A DNA stretch of 64,000 nucleotides from Photorhabdus noenieputensis (GTDB lineage Bacteria; Pseudomonadota; Gammaproteobacteria; Enterobacterales; Enterobacteriaceae): contig NZ_RCWC01000016.1 in assembly GCF_018448935.1 (NCBI RefSeq), positions 1 through 64,000 of the forward strand, read 5' to 3'. Shown here piece by piece: positions 27,551 through 36,504 of this stretch (the stretch's first letter is position 1; every line of letters starts with the position of its first letter). Both the position numbers and the translations under genes were made by a program. Under the pieces are notes generated by a model. That model was not told where the DNA came from. It did not search any database and worked only from the letters and a program-made list of their open reading frames with translations.

Positions 27551-28207
27551 ATGAAAGCCAATATATTAGAAGAGCGCTTAAGAGCGTTTTTAAAATATCG
27601 ACTCGCAAACTCTAATGATAATGCTCATGATATTGGGCATCTGATCCGTGTCGCAAATAATGCGAAAAGAATCATGGAGAAAGAAGGAGGTGAGCCTTTA
27701 ATCATCATTGCCTCAAGTTATTTACATGACATCGTGTCATTACCAAAGAATCATCCAGAGAAAAAACAGTCCTCAAAGCTTGCAGCACAGGAAGCCGTAG
27801 AAATTCTATCTATTGAATTTCCAGAGTTCCCAAAAGAGTTTTATAGTTCGGTAGAGCATGCCATTCTAACCCATAGCTACAGTGCAAACTTACCGCCTAA
27901 AACAATAGAAGCGAAGATACTCCAAGATGCAGACCGATTAGATGCGTTAGGAGCCATTGGGATCGCTAGAGTATTTTACATAGCGGGTATGCTCGGCCAG
28001 GGGCTTTTTCATCATGATGATCCCTTTGCGCTTAATCGCCCGTTGGATGACAAATCCTATACAATCGATCATTTTCAGACAAAATTATTGAAGCTCCCTG
28101 AAAAGATGAATACCACAGAGGGCAAGAAGATCGCACAATCGAATGCCCAATATTTGGTTGACTTTTTGAGTAAATTATCGAGCGAGATTAAAGGCGATTT
28201 AATTTAA
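27551..28207 (+). CDS. HD-domain phosphohydrolase, YedJ-like
   Basis: A 218-residue protein with the HD superfamily metal set: NAHDIGHLIRV (first His), SYLHDIVS (the HD pair), an EHAILTHSY region and KILQDADRLDALGAIGIAR (final Asp), plus ALNRPLDDKSYTIDHF typical of the YedJ group. These are metal-dependent phosphatases or phosphodiesterases; the substrate here is unknown. ATG at 27551 is preferred to the GTG at 27542. It stands alone, convergent with the LysR gene. Confidence 0.8.
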   Translation: MKANILEERLRAFLKYRLANSNDNAHDIGHLIRVANNAKRIMEKEGGEPLIIIASSYLHDIVSLPKNHPEKKQSSKLAAQEAVEILSIEFPEFPKEFYSSVEHAILTHSYSANLPPKTIEAKILQDADRLDALGAIGIARVFYIAGMLGQGLFHHDDPFALNRPLDDKSYTIDHFQTKLLKLPEKMNTTEGKKIAQSNAQYLVDFLSKLSSEIKGDLI

Positions 28208-28232
28208 TGGATTAATTTTTTGATCAATATTC

Positions 28233-29126
28233 CTATCGCTCCTGTGGGAATAAGTTATCTACCATGAAATCAACAAAAACTTTGACTTTGGGAAGTACCC
28301 AGCGGTTAGATGGCCATAGAACACGGAAAGTACTCGAAGTATCAGACCATTTATCCAACACGGTTAATAATGTACCGTTAGCCAATGCTTGCTTAACGGT
28401 AAAATCAGGCAAACAGGCAATGCCGTGACCTTGCAGTGTCATGTAAAGTAGTGTTTCGACATGATTGCAGGTCATCTTTGCTTGAAGATGTATATCCCCT
28501 CCAGACTCTCCTAAGCATAGCGGCCATTTCTCCAAAAGATTGGTTGTTGGAAACCGGTGCATCAAGCAGGCGTGATGGAGTAAGTCTTTAGGTTGTGATG
28601 GCTTACCATATTGTGCAAAGTAACTGGGAGCGCCAACGTATAAAAAACGGCTAGATCCGATACGTTTGTTCATCAATCGTGAATCATTGAGTTCTCCTGT
28701 TCGCACCACAGCATCAAACCCTTCATCAATGACATCAACGAGTCGATCACTAAAGTCCAAATCCAATTCTATCTGTGGATAACGTACAGTAAAGGCTGAC
28801 AATACGGGCAGCATCAGGCTGCTGACTAATGGCAGGCTCACCCGCAAACGGCCTTGAGGTGCAGAGATAGAACTCAATAATTCATTTTCTGCCGAGGTGA
28901 TTTCGTCCAAGATGCGCTTGCAACGTTCAAGGAATAGAGTGCCTTCTGTCGTTAAACTGACGCTGCGAGTGCTACGTTGGAGCAGGCGTACCCCCAATTT
29001 CTCTTCCAACCGGGAGATGCTTTTACTGATGGACGAAGGGGATAACCCAAGTTGATTGGCCACGGCTGTGAAACTACGAGCTTCGGCTACACGAATGAAA
29101 ATCATGAATCTACTCAAACTATTCAT
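28233..29126 (-). CDS. LysR-family transcriptional regulator
   Basis: A 297-residue regulator: winged helix-turn-helix at residues 1-60 (ARSFTAVANQLGLSPSSISKSISRLEEKLG), linker helix, and a periplasmic-binding-type effector domain. It resembles the group that controls drug and aromatic-compound responses. It is transcribed away from the MFS exporter gene with 170 bp between, the standard layout for a LysR regulator and its target, so it is inferred to control the exporter. The effector is unknown. Confidence 0.9.
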   Translation of the reverse strand: MNSLSRFMIFIRVAEARSFTAVANQLGLSPSSISKSISRLEEKLGVRLLQRSTRSVSLTTEGTLFLERCKRILDEITSAENELLSSISAPQGRLRVSLPLVSSLMLPVLSAFTVRYPQIELDLDFSDRLVDVIDEGFDAVVRTGELNDSRLMNKRIGSSRFLYVGAPSYFAQYGKPSQPKDLLHHACLMHRFPTTNLLEKWPLCLGESGGDIHLQAKMTCNHVETLLYMTLQGHGIACLPDFTVKQALANGTLLTVLDKWSDTSSTFRVLWPSNRWVLPKVKVFVDFMVDNLFPQER

Positions 29127-29296
29127 CTGGATTTCCTGGGCTTTTTTAGATCACGATTAATGACAAAATAGTCACTTCAGAAATGATTATAGACCTATTT
29201 ATCTGCCATTAGTGAATCTGTAGTATGAAATAAAATATCTCTTGCTCTAGCTGCTATACAGCGACAAGCCATACGTACTCAGGGCAGAAAATCGAA

Positions 29297-30820
29297 ATGG
29301 TGATGAAATCTCAAGTAAATATTGGATCAAGCGCAAATAAAGGGCCGCTGGTCTTGACTGCCTGTCTTACCGCCGCGGTGATTCCTTTGAGCATTGCAGG
29401 ACCTGCCGTCGTGGTGCCTTCGATCAACAAAGCGCTTGGTGGAAGTGCGGTAGAACTGAGTTGGGTCATTAACGCTTACATTCTTACTTATGGCAGTGCA
29501 ACAATGGCTGCGGGTAGCTTAGCCGATACTCATGGGCGCAAGAAACTCTGGCTATTCGGTTTATTTCTCTTTGCTGTTGTTACTGCGGCGATACCTTATA
29601 TGCCGTCCGTGTTTTGGGTTGATATTTTACGGCTCATACAGGGGTTGGGAGCGGCGGCGGCCTTTGCGGGTTCAATGGCAGCGTTGACTCAGGAATTTGA
29701 GGGTCATCAACGTACACACATTTTCAGCCTGATTGGCACAACATTTGGGGCAGGAGCAGCTTTTGGTCCTTTTTTGGCCGGGCTACTTATTGATTCGTTA
29801 GGATGGCCTTGGGTTTTTTGGCTACCTGCTTTGGTGGCATTAGTTGCCAGTATATTGGTGAGTATTTATGCACGAGAAACACGCGATCCCGACGCAGAAG
29901 GGCTGGATTGGCCCGGCGCAATAACATTTACCTCATCTTTAGCTGCTTTTACCTATGGAATCATTCTGGCTCCGGAAAAAGGATGGGGAAACAGTACGGT
30001 GCTTGCAACACTGATCTGTTCCATTATTATTTTCATCATATTTATTATTATTGAACGACAACGTTCAAGGCCCATGTTAGATCTCTCGTTATTTGCCAAT
30101 GCGCGCTTTGTCGGTGTGCAACTTCTCGCCATCGCGCCAGCCTATGCTTATGTTGTCTTGCTCGTTATATTGCCGGCACGTTTTATTGGTGTCGAAGGGT
30201 ACAGCGCATTCGAAGCCGGCCAAATGATGATTACCTTGTCCGCGCCGTTGCTAATAGTCCCCTTTATTGCCGGTCAATTAGCTCGCTGGATTAATGTCGG
30301 TGTCATTTCAGGTATGGGGCTTCTCATCGCTGCTGGTGGCCTATTCTGGCTAGGTTATGGGATCTCTGGCAATACGACGGCTGAAAGATTATGGCCAATG
30401 TTGGTTATCGGCATCGGAATTGGCCTGCCTTGGGGATTGATGGACGGTTTGGCGGTGAGTGTCGTACCTAAAGAGCGAGCGGGTATGGCGACTGGAATTT
30501 TCAATGCTGTCCGTTTAGCGGGAGATGGTATCGCCTTAGCGGTGGTAGGCGCGATTCTCTCTGCTCATATATCTTCGGGTTTAAGTACATTAAGCAATAT
30601 TCCGGCTGATATTTTATCTGAAATATCTACACGTCTTGCAATGAGCGATTTAAGTAATGCTGTTGCTATTTCCCCTTCATTAGATAAGTCATTGCTCCAT
30701 AAGGTATACGAAGAAGCATTTCGATATCAATTCATTGCACTTGCAGTAGCGGCAGCAATTACCGCAATGTTAGTGTTTATTTTATTGGGTAAAGTAAAAT
30801 CCCACGGTGAAAGTAAATAG
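29297..30820 (+). CDS. MFS exporter, DHA2 (14-helix) drug:H+ antiporter family
   Basis: A 507-residue inner-membrane transporter with about 14 hydrophobic helices. Motif A is seen as GSLADTHGRKKLW after helix 2, and the antiporter motif C region as GAAFGPFLAGLL. Such proteins expel toxic organic compounds using the proton gradient. Placed immediately upstream of the aminohydroxybenzoate cluster on the same strand, it could export its product, but a 335-bp gap and its own LysR gene leave this open. Confidence 0.9.
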   Translation: MVMKSQVNIGSSANKGPLVLTACLTAAVIPLSIAGPAVVVPSINKALGGSAVELSWVINAYILTYGSATMAAGSLADTHGRKKLWLFGLFLFAVVTAAIPYMPSVFWVDILRLIQGLGAAAAFAGSMAALTQEFEGHQRTHIFSLIGTTFGAGAAFGPFLAGLLIDSLGWPWVFWLPALVALVASILVSIYARETRDPDAEGLDWPGAITFTSSLAAFTYGIILAPEKGWGNSTVLATLICSIIIFIIFIIIERQRSRPMLDLSLFANARFVGVQLLAIAPAYAYVVLLVILPARFIGVEGYSAFEAGQMMITLSAPLLIVPFIAGQLARWINVGVISGMGLLIAAGGLFWLGYGISGNTTAERLWPMLVIGIGIGLPWGLMDGLAVSVVPKERAGMATGIFNAVRLAGDGIALAVVGAILSAHISSGLSTLSNIPADILSEISTRLAMSDLSNAVAISPSLDKSLLHKVYEEAFRYQFIALAVAAAITAMLVFILLGKVKSHGESK

Positions 30821-31155
30821 AAAAAACAATTGATATTAATAATAAAATCACAAATGTTAATTATTCTGTAATTTGAGAAACTGTCTTTTATCATCAGGAG
30901 AAATGCCGACACTATCTATATACCCTTAAACACAGAGTGAAACTTTTCTACACATTTTCCCACATTGGAAAAACAATAAATAACATATTCAGGAGAATAT
31001 AATTACACACCTTTTTAATATTATTAAATAAAAATTTAAAGTTTGGGTGTTTATCGACATGAGAAAAACCGAAGATATGATAACAATTTATTATTATTTA
31101 TTAAAAAAATTACCAATTGAAGAAATTATCTTATATTTTACGGGGGATTTTGAAT
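30821..31155. promoter_or_regulatory. Leader region of the aminohydroxybenzoate cluster
   Basis: A 335-bp, very AT-rich gap between the exporter and the first biosynthetic gene. No clear terminator or operator palindrome is seen. A ribosome site (CGGGGGA) lies at about 31141-31147 before ATG 31156. This is the most likely place for the cluster promoter. Confidence 0.4.
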
Positions 31156-32463
31156 ATGAGCAAAAATATCGTTAGCGTACCAAAGGAGGCAGTTAGTATC
31201 ACGTCTGAAAATTTTGAAACGTCTGAAATAATTGCCAAAAGGGCATCTATAAGATTAAATAGTCCAGGCAAAGAGTATAATTCCAAGCGTGAAGATTTAA
31301 ATGGGCCAGTCATTTGGTTTGATACTGCAAAATTGTCAGCCCAGAGGCCAGACGATACTATTTTCATCAGGGTGATAAATTCTCTTTATAGTGGTATAGT
31401 TTTATATCCAAATAATATTTCAACTTTCATCAATGCAATACCCAAAAGAATGCAAATAGTTCTGAAAGTGAGAACACTTGAAGAGCTTAATAAATTTAAA
31501 GAGAGCGAACATTTTGCTTTATTTAAATCTTCTGATACCAACTCGAATAAATGTATTTGCTCCAACGACATAGCCACTTTGAAGAAACTTAAAGCAGAGT
31601 CTATTGCGACCTGCTATGAAAGTTATGTTGATGATCAAGATAGTCTGCTTAAAACAATCAATGAAGGAATGGAATTCAATTTTCTTTGGATTCTTTTTCG
31701 TGATCCAACCAATATTCCTCTTGAGCTGGTAATTGCATCATTACAGTCTACCGGGACTATTTTATTAAAAGAAATTAGCGATCCTGATGATGTTGATGAT
31801 GCAATAGTCTCTTATGGTGTGATGGAATATGGTGCTGAAGGTGTTATTTTCTCACCCAATAAACATGATGTTATGAGCGACTTTATCGATCGTTTATCAT
31901 ATAACAAAAAAGAATCACTGCAACTGCAAGTCGGAATCATTACAGAAAGTCGTCCTGTCGGTATGGGATATCGAGCTTGTATTGATACATCCACGTTATT
32001 CAGCGAGAACGAAGGCATGCTGGTAGGTAGTACCTCCCAAGGTGCCCTGTTGTGCTGCCCGGAAGTATTCTTTCTACCTTATATGGAACTGAGACCATTC
32101 CGTATTAATGCCGGAGCGATACACTCCTATGTATATAACTTTAATAACCGAACAGATTATATGAGCGAATTAAAAGCCGGCTCATCGGTAATGGCGGTTA
32201 ATTCGAAGGGTGAAGTACGGCATATAACGGTTGGGCGCGTCAAAATAGAACAACGCCCTCTTCGGTTAATTGAAGCAGAGTTTCCAGGGAACAAACGGGT
32301 GAATGTTTTGATGCAAGATGATTGGCATGTGAGAATTTTCTCTAGCGAAGCAAAACCTTTAAACATCTCTGAACTTAAACCTGGAGACAAGGTGCTTGGT
32401 TATATTACCGAGCCTGGTCGTCATGTTGGCATTAAGATTAATGAATCTATTATTGAAAAGTAG
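31156..32463 (+). CDS. DHQ synthase II-like enzyme (GriH-type 3-amino-4-hydroxybenzoate synthase)
   Basis: A 435-residue member of the archaeal-type 3-dehydroquinate synthase II family. Family blocks: VIWFDTAKL near residue 60, LKAESIATCYESYVD, LLKEISDPDDVDDA, EYGAEGVIFSP, and the C-terminal VGSTSQGALLCCPEV, LRPFRINAGAIHSYV and PLRLIEAEF. In actinomycete grixazone and related pathways the homologue GriH turns the GriI product into 3-amino-4-hydroxybenzoate (3,4-AHBA); in archaea the homologue makes dehydroquinate. The aldolase directly downstream is the other half of that route. Start 31156 has a purine-rich ribosome site; an upstream in-frame start at 31117 is less likely. Confidence 0.85.
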   Translation: MSKNIVSVPKEAVSITSENFETSEIIAKRASIRLNSPGKEYNSKREDLNGPVIWFDTAKLSAQRPDDTIFIRVINSLYSGIVLYPNNISTFINAIPKRMQIVLKVRTLEELNKFKESEHFALFKSSDTNSNKCICSNDIATLKKLKAESIATCYESYVDDQDSLLKTINEGMEFNFLWILFRDPTNIPLELVIASLQSTGTILLKEISDPDDVDDAIVSYGVMEYGAEGVIFSPNKHDVMSDFIDRLSYNKKESLQLQVGIITESRPVGMGYRACIDTSTLFSENEGMLVGSTSQGALLCCPEVFFLPYMELRPFRINAGAIHSYVYNFNNRTDYMSELKAGSSVMAVNSKGEVRHITVGRVKIEQRPLRLIEAEFPGNKRVNVLMQDDWHVRIFSSEAKPLNISELKPGDKVLGYITEPGRHVGIKINESIIEK

Positions 32464-32466
32464 GTG

Positions 32467-33261
32467 ATGATTATGGGATACGTCGGAAGAAAATTAAGAG
32501 AAAGCAGATTGTTATTTCCCAAATCAAACCGCGGATTAATAGTGCCGATTGATCATGGGTTAACTCTGGGGCCCATCTCTGGTTTACAAAGTGTTTATGC
32601 GGTTGAATCGTGGATTAATAGCAACTATGTGAGCGCTGTTCTGGCCCATAAAGGAGTATTGGAAAAGCTCATTCTGCGTGGAATGTTGCGCCCTTCGACA
32701 GGTATTATTCTTCATATGAGTGGCATGCCATCGATATCAGAATCACCGGATACGAAGATATTAGTGGCGAGTATAGAAGCCGCTCTTCAACTCGGTGTAG
32801 ATGCCGTTTCTATACAGGTAAATTTCACCGAAACAAATTTCGAACACAATTTATCTATATTGGGCTCTGTCACAGATATCGCACATGAAGCAGGGCTGCC
32901 TGTACTCACAATGCTATATGACAAAGTTATTTCCGCGTCGTCAGAAATAAAGATGGAAAGGCTTCATCATCTTATCAGGATTGTCACCGAACTGGGATCT
33001 GATGCAATAAAAATAGGTTTTCCTGACTCAGAATCCGCTATTGCAGAAATCGTGGAACTTCATGGTTCTGATATTAAAATTTTCTTCGCCGGGGGAGAAA
33101 AAACGTCTGACGAAATACTGATTAATAATACCAAAGCCGCTATTTCGTCCGGAGCTTGCGGATTATGTGTTGGTAGAAATATTTTTCAAAATCTCAACCC
33201 ACAATCCCTGCTTCACCATTTATATGAATGTATAAATTCAGAATCAATATCTTTGGCTTGA
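32467..33261 (+). CDS. DhnA-type class I aldolase (GriI-type)
   Basis: A 264-residue TIM-barrel aldolase of the DhnA/ADH-synthase family: RGLIVPIDHGLTLGP at the N-terminus, GSDAIKIGFP with the Schiff-base lysine, FFAGGEKTSDEI, and GACGLCVGRNIFQN at the phosphate site. GriI condenses aspartate semialdehyde with dihydroxyacetone phosphate to a seven-carbon amino keto-acid phosphate, the substrate of GriH. The gene begins at the stop of the upstream GriH-like gene (ATG at 32467 or 32473), so the two are coupled. This pair makes 3,4-AHBA the predicted core of the product. Confidence 0.85.
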   Translation: MIMGYVGRKLRESRLLFPKSNRGLIVPIDHGLTLGPISGLQSVYAVESWINSNYVSAVLAHKGVLEKLILRGMLRPSTGIILHMSGMPSISESPDTKILVASIEAALQLGVDAVSIQVNFTETNFEHNLSILGSVTDIAHEAGLPVLTMLYDKVISASSEIKMERLHHLIRIVTELGSDAIKIGFPDSESAIAEIVELHGSDIKIFFAGGEKTSDEILINNTKAAISSGACGLCVGRNIFQNLNPQSLLHHLYECINSESISLA

Positions 33262-33305
33262 TATCATAGATTTCACGCAGTTGAATATGACTAAAAGGGT
33301 TTATC

Positions 33306-35741
33306 ATGGAACTCGCTATCAATACTCAAAACGAACCTAAAAAAGAAACAGGCTATTCTTTATCACCATTATGGGAAGACATTTTTTCTAAAGAGTTATT
33401 GGAAGAAATTAATACCAATGTATTTTTGGTGGCTTGCCGTTCTGGGAAAGCCAACCAGAATTTACTCAGAAAATTCATGATCCAGCACCAGTACTATTCA
33501 CAATATTTCACCCGATATCTGTGCTCGTTGATGGGAAATTTAATTGATCAAAATGATTTTACGCTTCTTTCGCATAATTTGCTGGAAGAGCTAACAGGAA
33601 CTGATGCGGCAAAGATATCTCACGTAGAATTATATAAAAAGGCGATGGCGGCAATTAATGCGGTTCCTAAAAGTTATCCGATGCTTAAAAGTACTCAGCA
33701 ATTGATTAATATTATGTTTGAGCATTGCCGAAGTGATAATTCTTTAAGGGGACTCGCTGCTCTATGTTTGGGTGCCGAGGCAATCGTGCCTTTGATTTAT
33801 GGTCCAGTTTTAGATGCATTGCGAACAATGAAAGCGCCTGATGACGCATTGCATTTCTTCAAAATCCATGTTGAGGAGGATGAAGAACATGCCATAGTGA
33901 TGAGGAAAATTATTGATCGCATGATTGAAGGAAACCCCCGCGGCAAGGCAGAAGTGATGGCTTTTGGTGCAGAAGTAATACGTTTTCGGATGACGATGCT
34001 AAATGAGATATATCAAAGTAGTGTTGGGATAGATCCGAATGTAACGACCCTTTTATCTGAACGTGATTTATTCTGTTTGCGTAATGATAACATGTTAGGT
34101 AGCGGTAATTTTCTTGACCGCTGTTTATCGCTAAGTAGTACCCCGAATGTGGATTTTATTTTTACAGATAAACCTATAACCATAGCGAGTCAACGTAATA
34201 TCCAACAATTCAGCCTGGATACCTTGGCAAATATTAGACGTGAACTGGCAGGTTGGTATTTGGCTAATGGGATTAAAACCGGGGATGTCGTTGCTGTTTG
34301 TCTGCAAGATGGAATTGGCCCATTTCTGCATTACATTGCAATCACGAGTATTGGTGCCACAATTGCGTTAATTAATCCGGCGATGCCGTCGGATATTGGC
34401 ATCTCTTATATCAAAGAGAACGGTTTTAATAAACTCGTCACCGATGAATTTTCTGTTAATCATAATTCACTGATAAAGAGTTTACGGAATGCCGGTGATA
34501 TATGTGAAATTCTCAATATTTCAAATTTCAATACCGAGGTGGAATATAACTTGCCTTCCTGGTGGCCGTATATTCCTGCGGATACAACATTACTGATGTT
34601 GAGCCATACTTCTGGTACGACAGGCGTTCCTAAAGCGGTAAAATTTGAACATCGTCAATTCTTTATGGGAAAACGTGCAAGGCTTGGACGTTTTATCGAA
34701 TCACCAGACGAGCGTTTGCTAACTGTTTTGCCGCAGTCTCACTCCTCTGCTATTAGTCACCTTGAAACGGCTATATTGCATGGTCTCCCAACTTATGTAC
34801 TTAGTAGCCAAGAGGGTGAACCGGTAAGAGAAGCGATAAAAGATTTTTCTCCTACAACGGTTGTTGCGTTTCCCAAAAGCTACGTTTCTTTGCTGGAACA
34901 CGAAGTATCGTATGCGGAATTCCCGTCAGTACGACGCTGGTTTAGCATGGGTGATGCAGCCCATCAGAGTCATATTAGCCGTTTACTGGTAGGTTCGCCG
35001 GGGGCGCGTTTTATCGATGCGTTTGGCAGTTCGGAACTTGGTATGGCTCTGTTTCAAAGTGTATCCACGGCAGATCAAATTGCACCGTCTCGTTCAATTG
35101 GACGTCCTGTTGATATCGTCACAGCCAAAATAGTGGACATGACTTCTGGTGATGAGATGTCGCCAGGAAGTGTCGGAGCGCTCGCGGTATGTTCACCAAC
35201 AATTACTTCTGGCTATTGGAAACAGCACCAGAAAACCGCTGATGCATGGCGAAATGGATATTTATTGACCGGAGATGTCGGATATTGCAAAGACAATGTT
35301 TTTTATCAGATTGATCGTGTGGTTGATGTTGTTCATACCCCTGACGGCCCGTTGTATACCCTTCAACTGGAAGAGGCGATACAGACAATCGAAAGTGTAT
35401 ATGATGCAACAATTATAGGATTGAATTTACCTTGTGCTGAAAATGGAAAAATAACATTAGTTGCATTGATTCTATTGAGTAAGAAATTAGCTGAGGATGT
35501 CGATATTGTTGCAGAAAAAATTCTTCAACTCATGCAGGAAAAGAATGGAATCGGGAACTCTATTGGAGAATATATTGTTATTGTTGTTAATAGTTTCGAG
35601 CAAATTCCTATTGGCGTAACCGGTAAGGTTTTGAAACGCAGATTAAGGGATCTTCTGCCTAAAATTCTTGAGGAATATGAAACAAGTAAAGAAATTCCAA
35701 ATGGAATTTTAAAAATCACTCGCTACATACCCACTAATTAA
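33306..35741 (+). CDS. Fusion of haem-oxygenase-like diiron domain and AMP-forming ligase
   Basis: An 811-residue two-domain enzyme. Residues about 20-240 are a helical haem-oxygenase-like diiron oxidase/oxygenase (HDO) domain with a full ligand set: E94/E95, H106 (ISHVELY), E158 (GAEAI), and H188-x3-D192-x2-H195 (HVEEDEEH). This is the pattern of SznF, UndA and CADD-type enzymes. Residues about 280-811 are an adenylating enzyme: phosphate loop HTSGTTGVPKAVK (433-446), GSSELG, LLTGDVGY, and the C-terminal catalytic lysine in TGKVLKRR. No carrier-protein domain follows. HDO enzymes carry out N-oxygenation, C-C cleavage or desaturation; AMP ligases activate carboxylates, and one relative (CreM) forms diazo groups. 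Which applies is unknown. I do not know this fusion from the literature. Confidence 0.8.
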   Translation: MELAINTQNEPKKETGYSLSPLWEDIFSKELLEEINTNVFLVACRSGKANQNLLRKFMIQHQYYSQYFTRYLCSLMGNLIDQNDFTLLSHNLLEELTGTDAAKISHVELYKKAMAAINAVPKSYPMLKSTQQLINIMFEHCRSDNSLRGLAALCLGAEAIVPLIYGPVLDALRTMKAPDDALHFFKIHVEEDEEHAIVMRKIIDRMIEGNPRGKAEVMAFGAEVIRFRMTMLNEIYQSSVGIDPNVTTLLSERDLFCLRNDNMLGSGNFLDRCLSLSSTPNVDFIFTDKPITIASQRNIQQFSLDTLANIRRELAGWYLANGIKTGDVVAVCLQDGIGPFLHYIAITSIGATIALINPAMPSDIGISYIKENGFNKLVTDEFSVNHNSLIKSLRNAGDICEILNISNFNTEVEYNLPSWWPYIPADTTLLMLSHTSGTTGVPKAVKFEHRQFFMGKRARLGRFIESPDERLLTVLPQSHSSAISHLETAILHGLPTYVLSSQEGEPVREAIKDFSPTTVVAFPKSYVSLLEHEVSYAEFPSVRRWFSMGDAAHQSHISRLLVGSPGARFIDAFGSSELGMALFQSVSTADQIAPSRSIGRPVDIVTAKIVDMTSGDEMSPGSVGALAVCSPTITSGYWKQHQKTADAWRNGYLLTGDVGYCKDNVFYQIDRVVDVVHTPDGPLYTLQLEEAIQTIESVYDATIIGLNLPCAENGKITLVALILLSKKLAEDVDIVAEKILQLMQEKNGIGNSIGEYIVIVVNSFEQIPIGVTGKVLKRRLRDLLPKILEEYETSKEIPNGILKITRYIPTN

Positions 35742-35768
35742 CATTAATAATAGAGAAGGTAAATTACA

Positions 35769-36464
35769 GTGAATGAAGATCTTTATGAAAAACCGGTTAT
35801 CGACACTATAAAACAAAAACTGATTCTTGCTGAATCCTCCGGTATTTCTGAGTTTGAATGTATGGGAAAGCTATTTAACATTCATAAAAATGTGTTCCCT
35901 CCCACTCATTTCCAGTCCACCGGTATTTTTACCCGGCATATTCCTTATGTGCGAAATAGCTCTTTTTTAGAATTAGGCTGTGGTGCGGGAGTGACCGCTA
36001 TTACCGCAGCACTAGAAGGGTGTTACCCAGTTGTTGCTTCCGATATTAGCGAGGAGGCAGTGAAAAACACCTTATTTAATGTGACTCGGCACCGGGTAAA
36101 TAATTTAATTTCTGTCAGGCATGGAGATTTATTTGACATATTAAAAGACGGTGAAAGTTTTGATATTATTTTCTGGAACTCTAATTTTTTATTTGTTCCT
36201 GAAAATTATTCTTTTAACGAGGAAATTTATCATGCATTTTACGACCCAGGATATATAACCCATAAACGCTTTCTTCAGGAAGCGAGAAAATATCTTAATC
36301 CTCAGGGCAAGATACTTATCGGGTTTAGCAGCCAGGGCAATGAAGCCGCATTTAGTGAGTTACTCTCAGAGCATGGCTACAACTATGTTGTTTTATACGA
36401 GGAAAAAGGAAAAGGTGAAAATGCACAGATATATAAAATCTTCCAACTGACATCTTTAATCTAA
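35769..36464 (+). CDS. Class I SAM-dependent methyltransferase
   Basis: A 231-residue Rossmann methyltransferase: LELGCGAGVTAITAALEG (SAM motif I, about residues 66-83), VVASDISEEAV (motif II acidic residue), and IIFWNSNFLFVPE in the place where HemK/PrmC-type enzymes have NPPY. The altered tetrapeptide (NSNF) suggests an amine or hydroxyl acceptor other than glutamine, but this is only an inference. It starts 27 bp after the fusion gene, with GAAGG upstream. Likely N- or O-methylates the aminohydroxybenzoate scaffold. Confidence 0.8.
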   Translation: MNEDLYEKPVIDTIKQKLILAESSGISEFECMGKLFNIHKNVFPPTHFQSTGIFTRHIPYVRNSSFLELGCGAGVTAITAALEGCYPVVASDISEEAVKNTLFNVTRHRVNNLISVRHGDLFDILKDGESFDIIFWNSNFLFVPENYSFNEEIYHAFYDPGYITHKRFLQEARKYLNPQGKILIGFSSQGNEAAFSELLSEHGYNYVVLYEEKGKGENAQIYKIFQLTSLI

Positions 36465-36504
36465 TCGGTTTATTGCCACGGGTCATGGTTAAGGAGGGTT
36501 AATT

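Noticed and set aside
31156-33261. Archaeal-type shikimate entry (dehydroquinate from ADH)
   Set aside because: Same protein families, but enterobacteria have the normal AroB/AroG route, and the neighbouring tailoring genes favour 3,4-AHBA synthesis.
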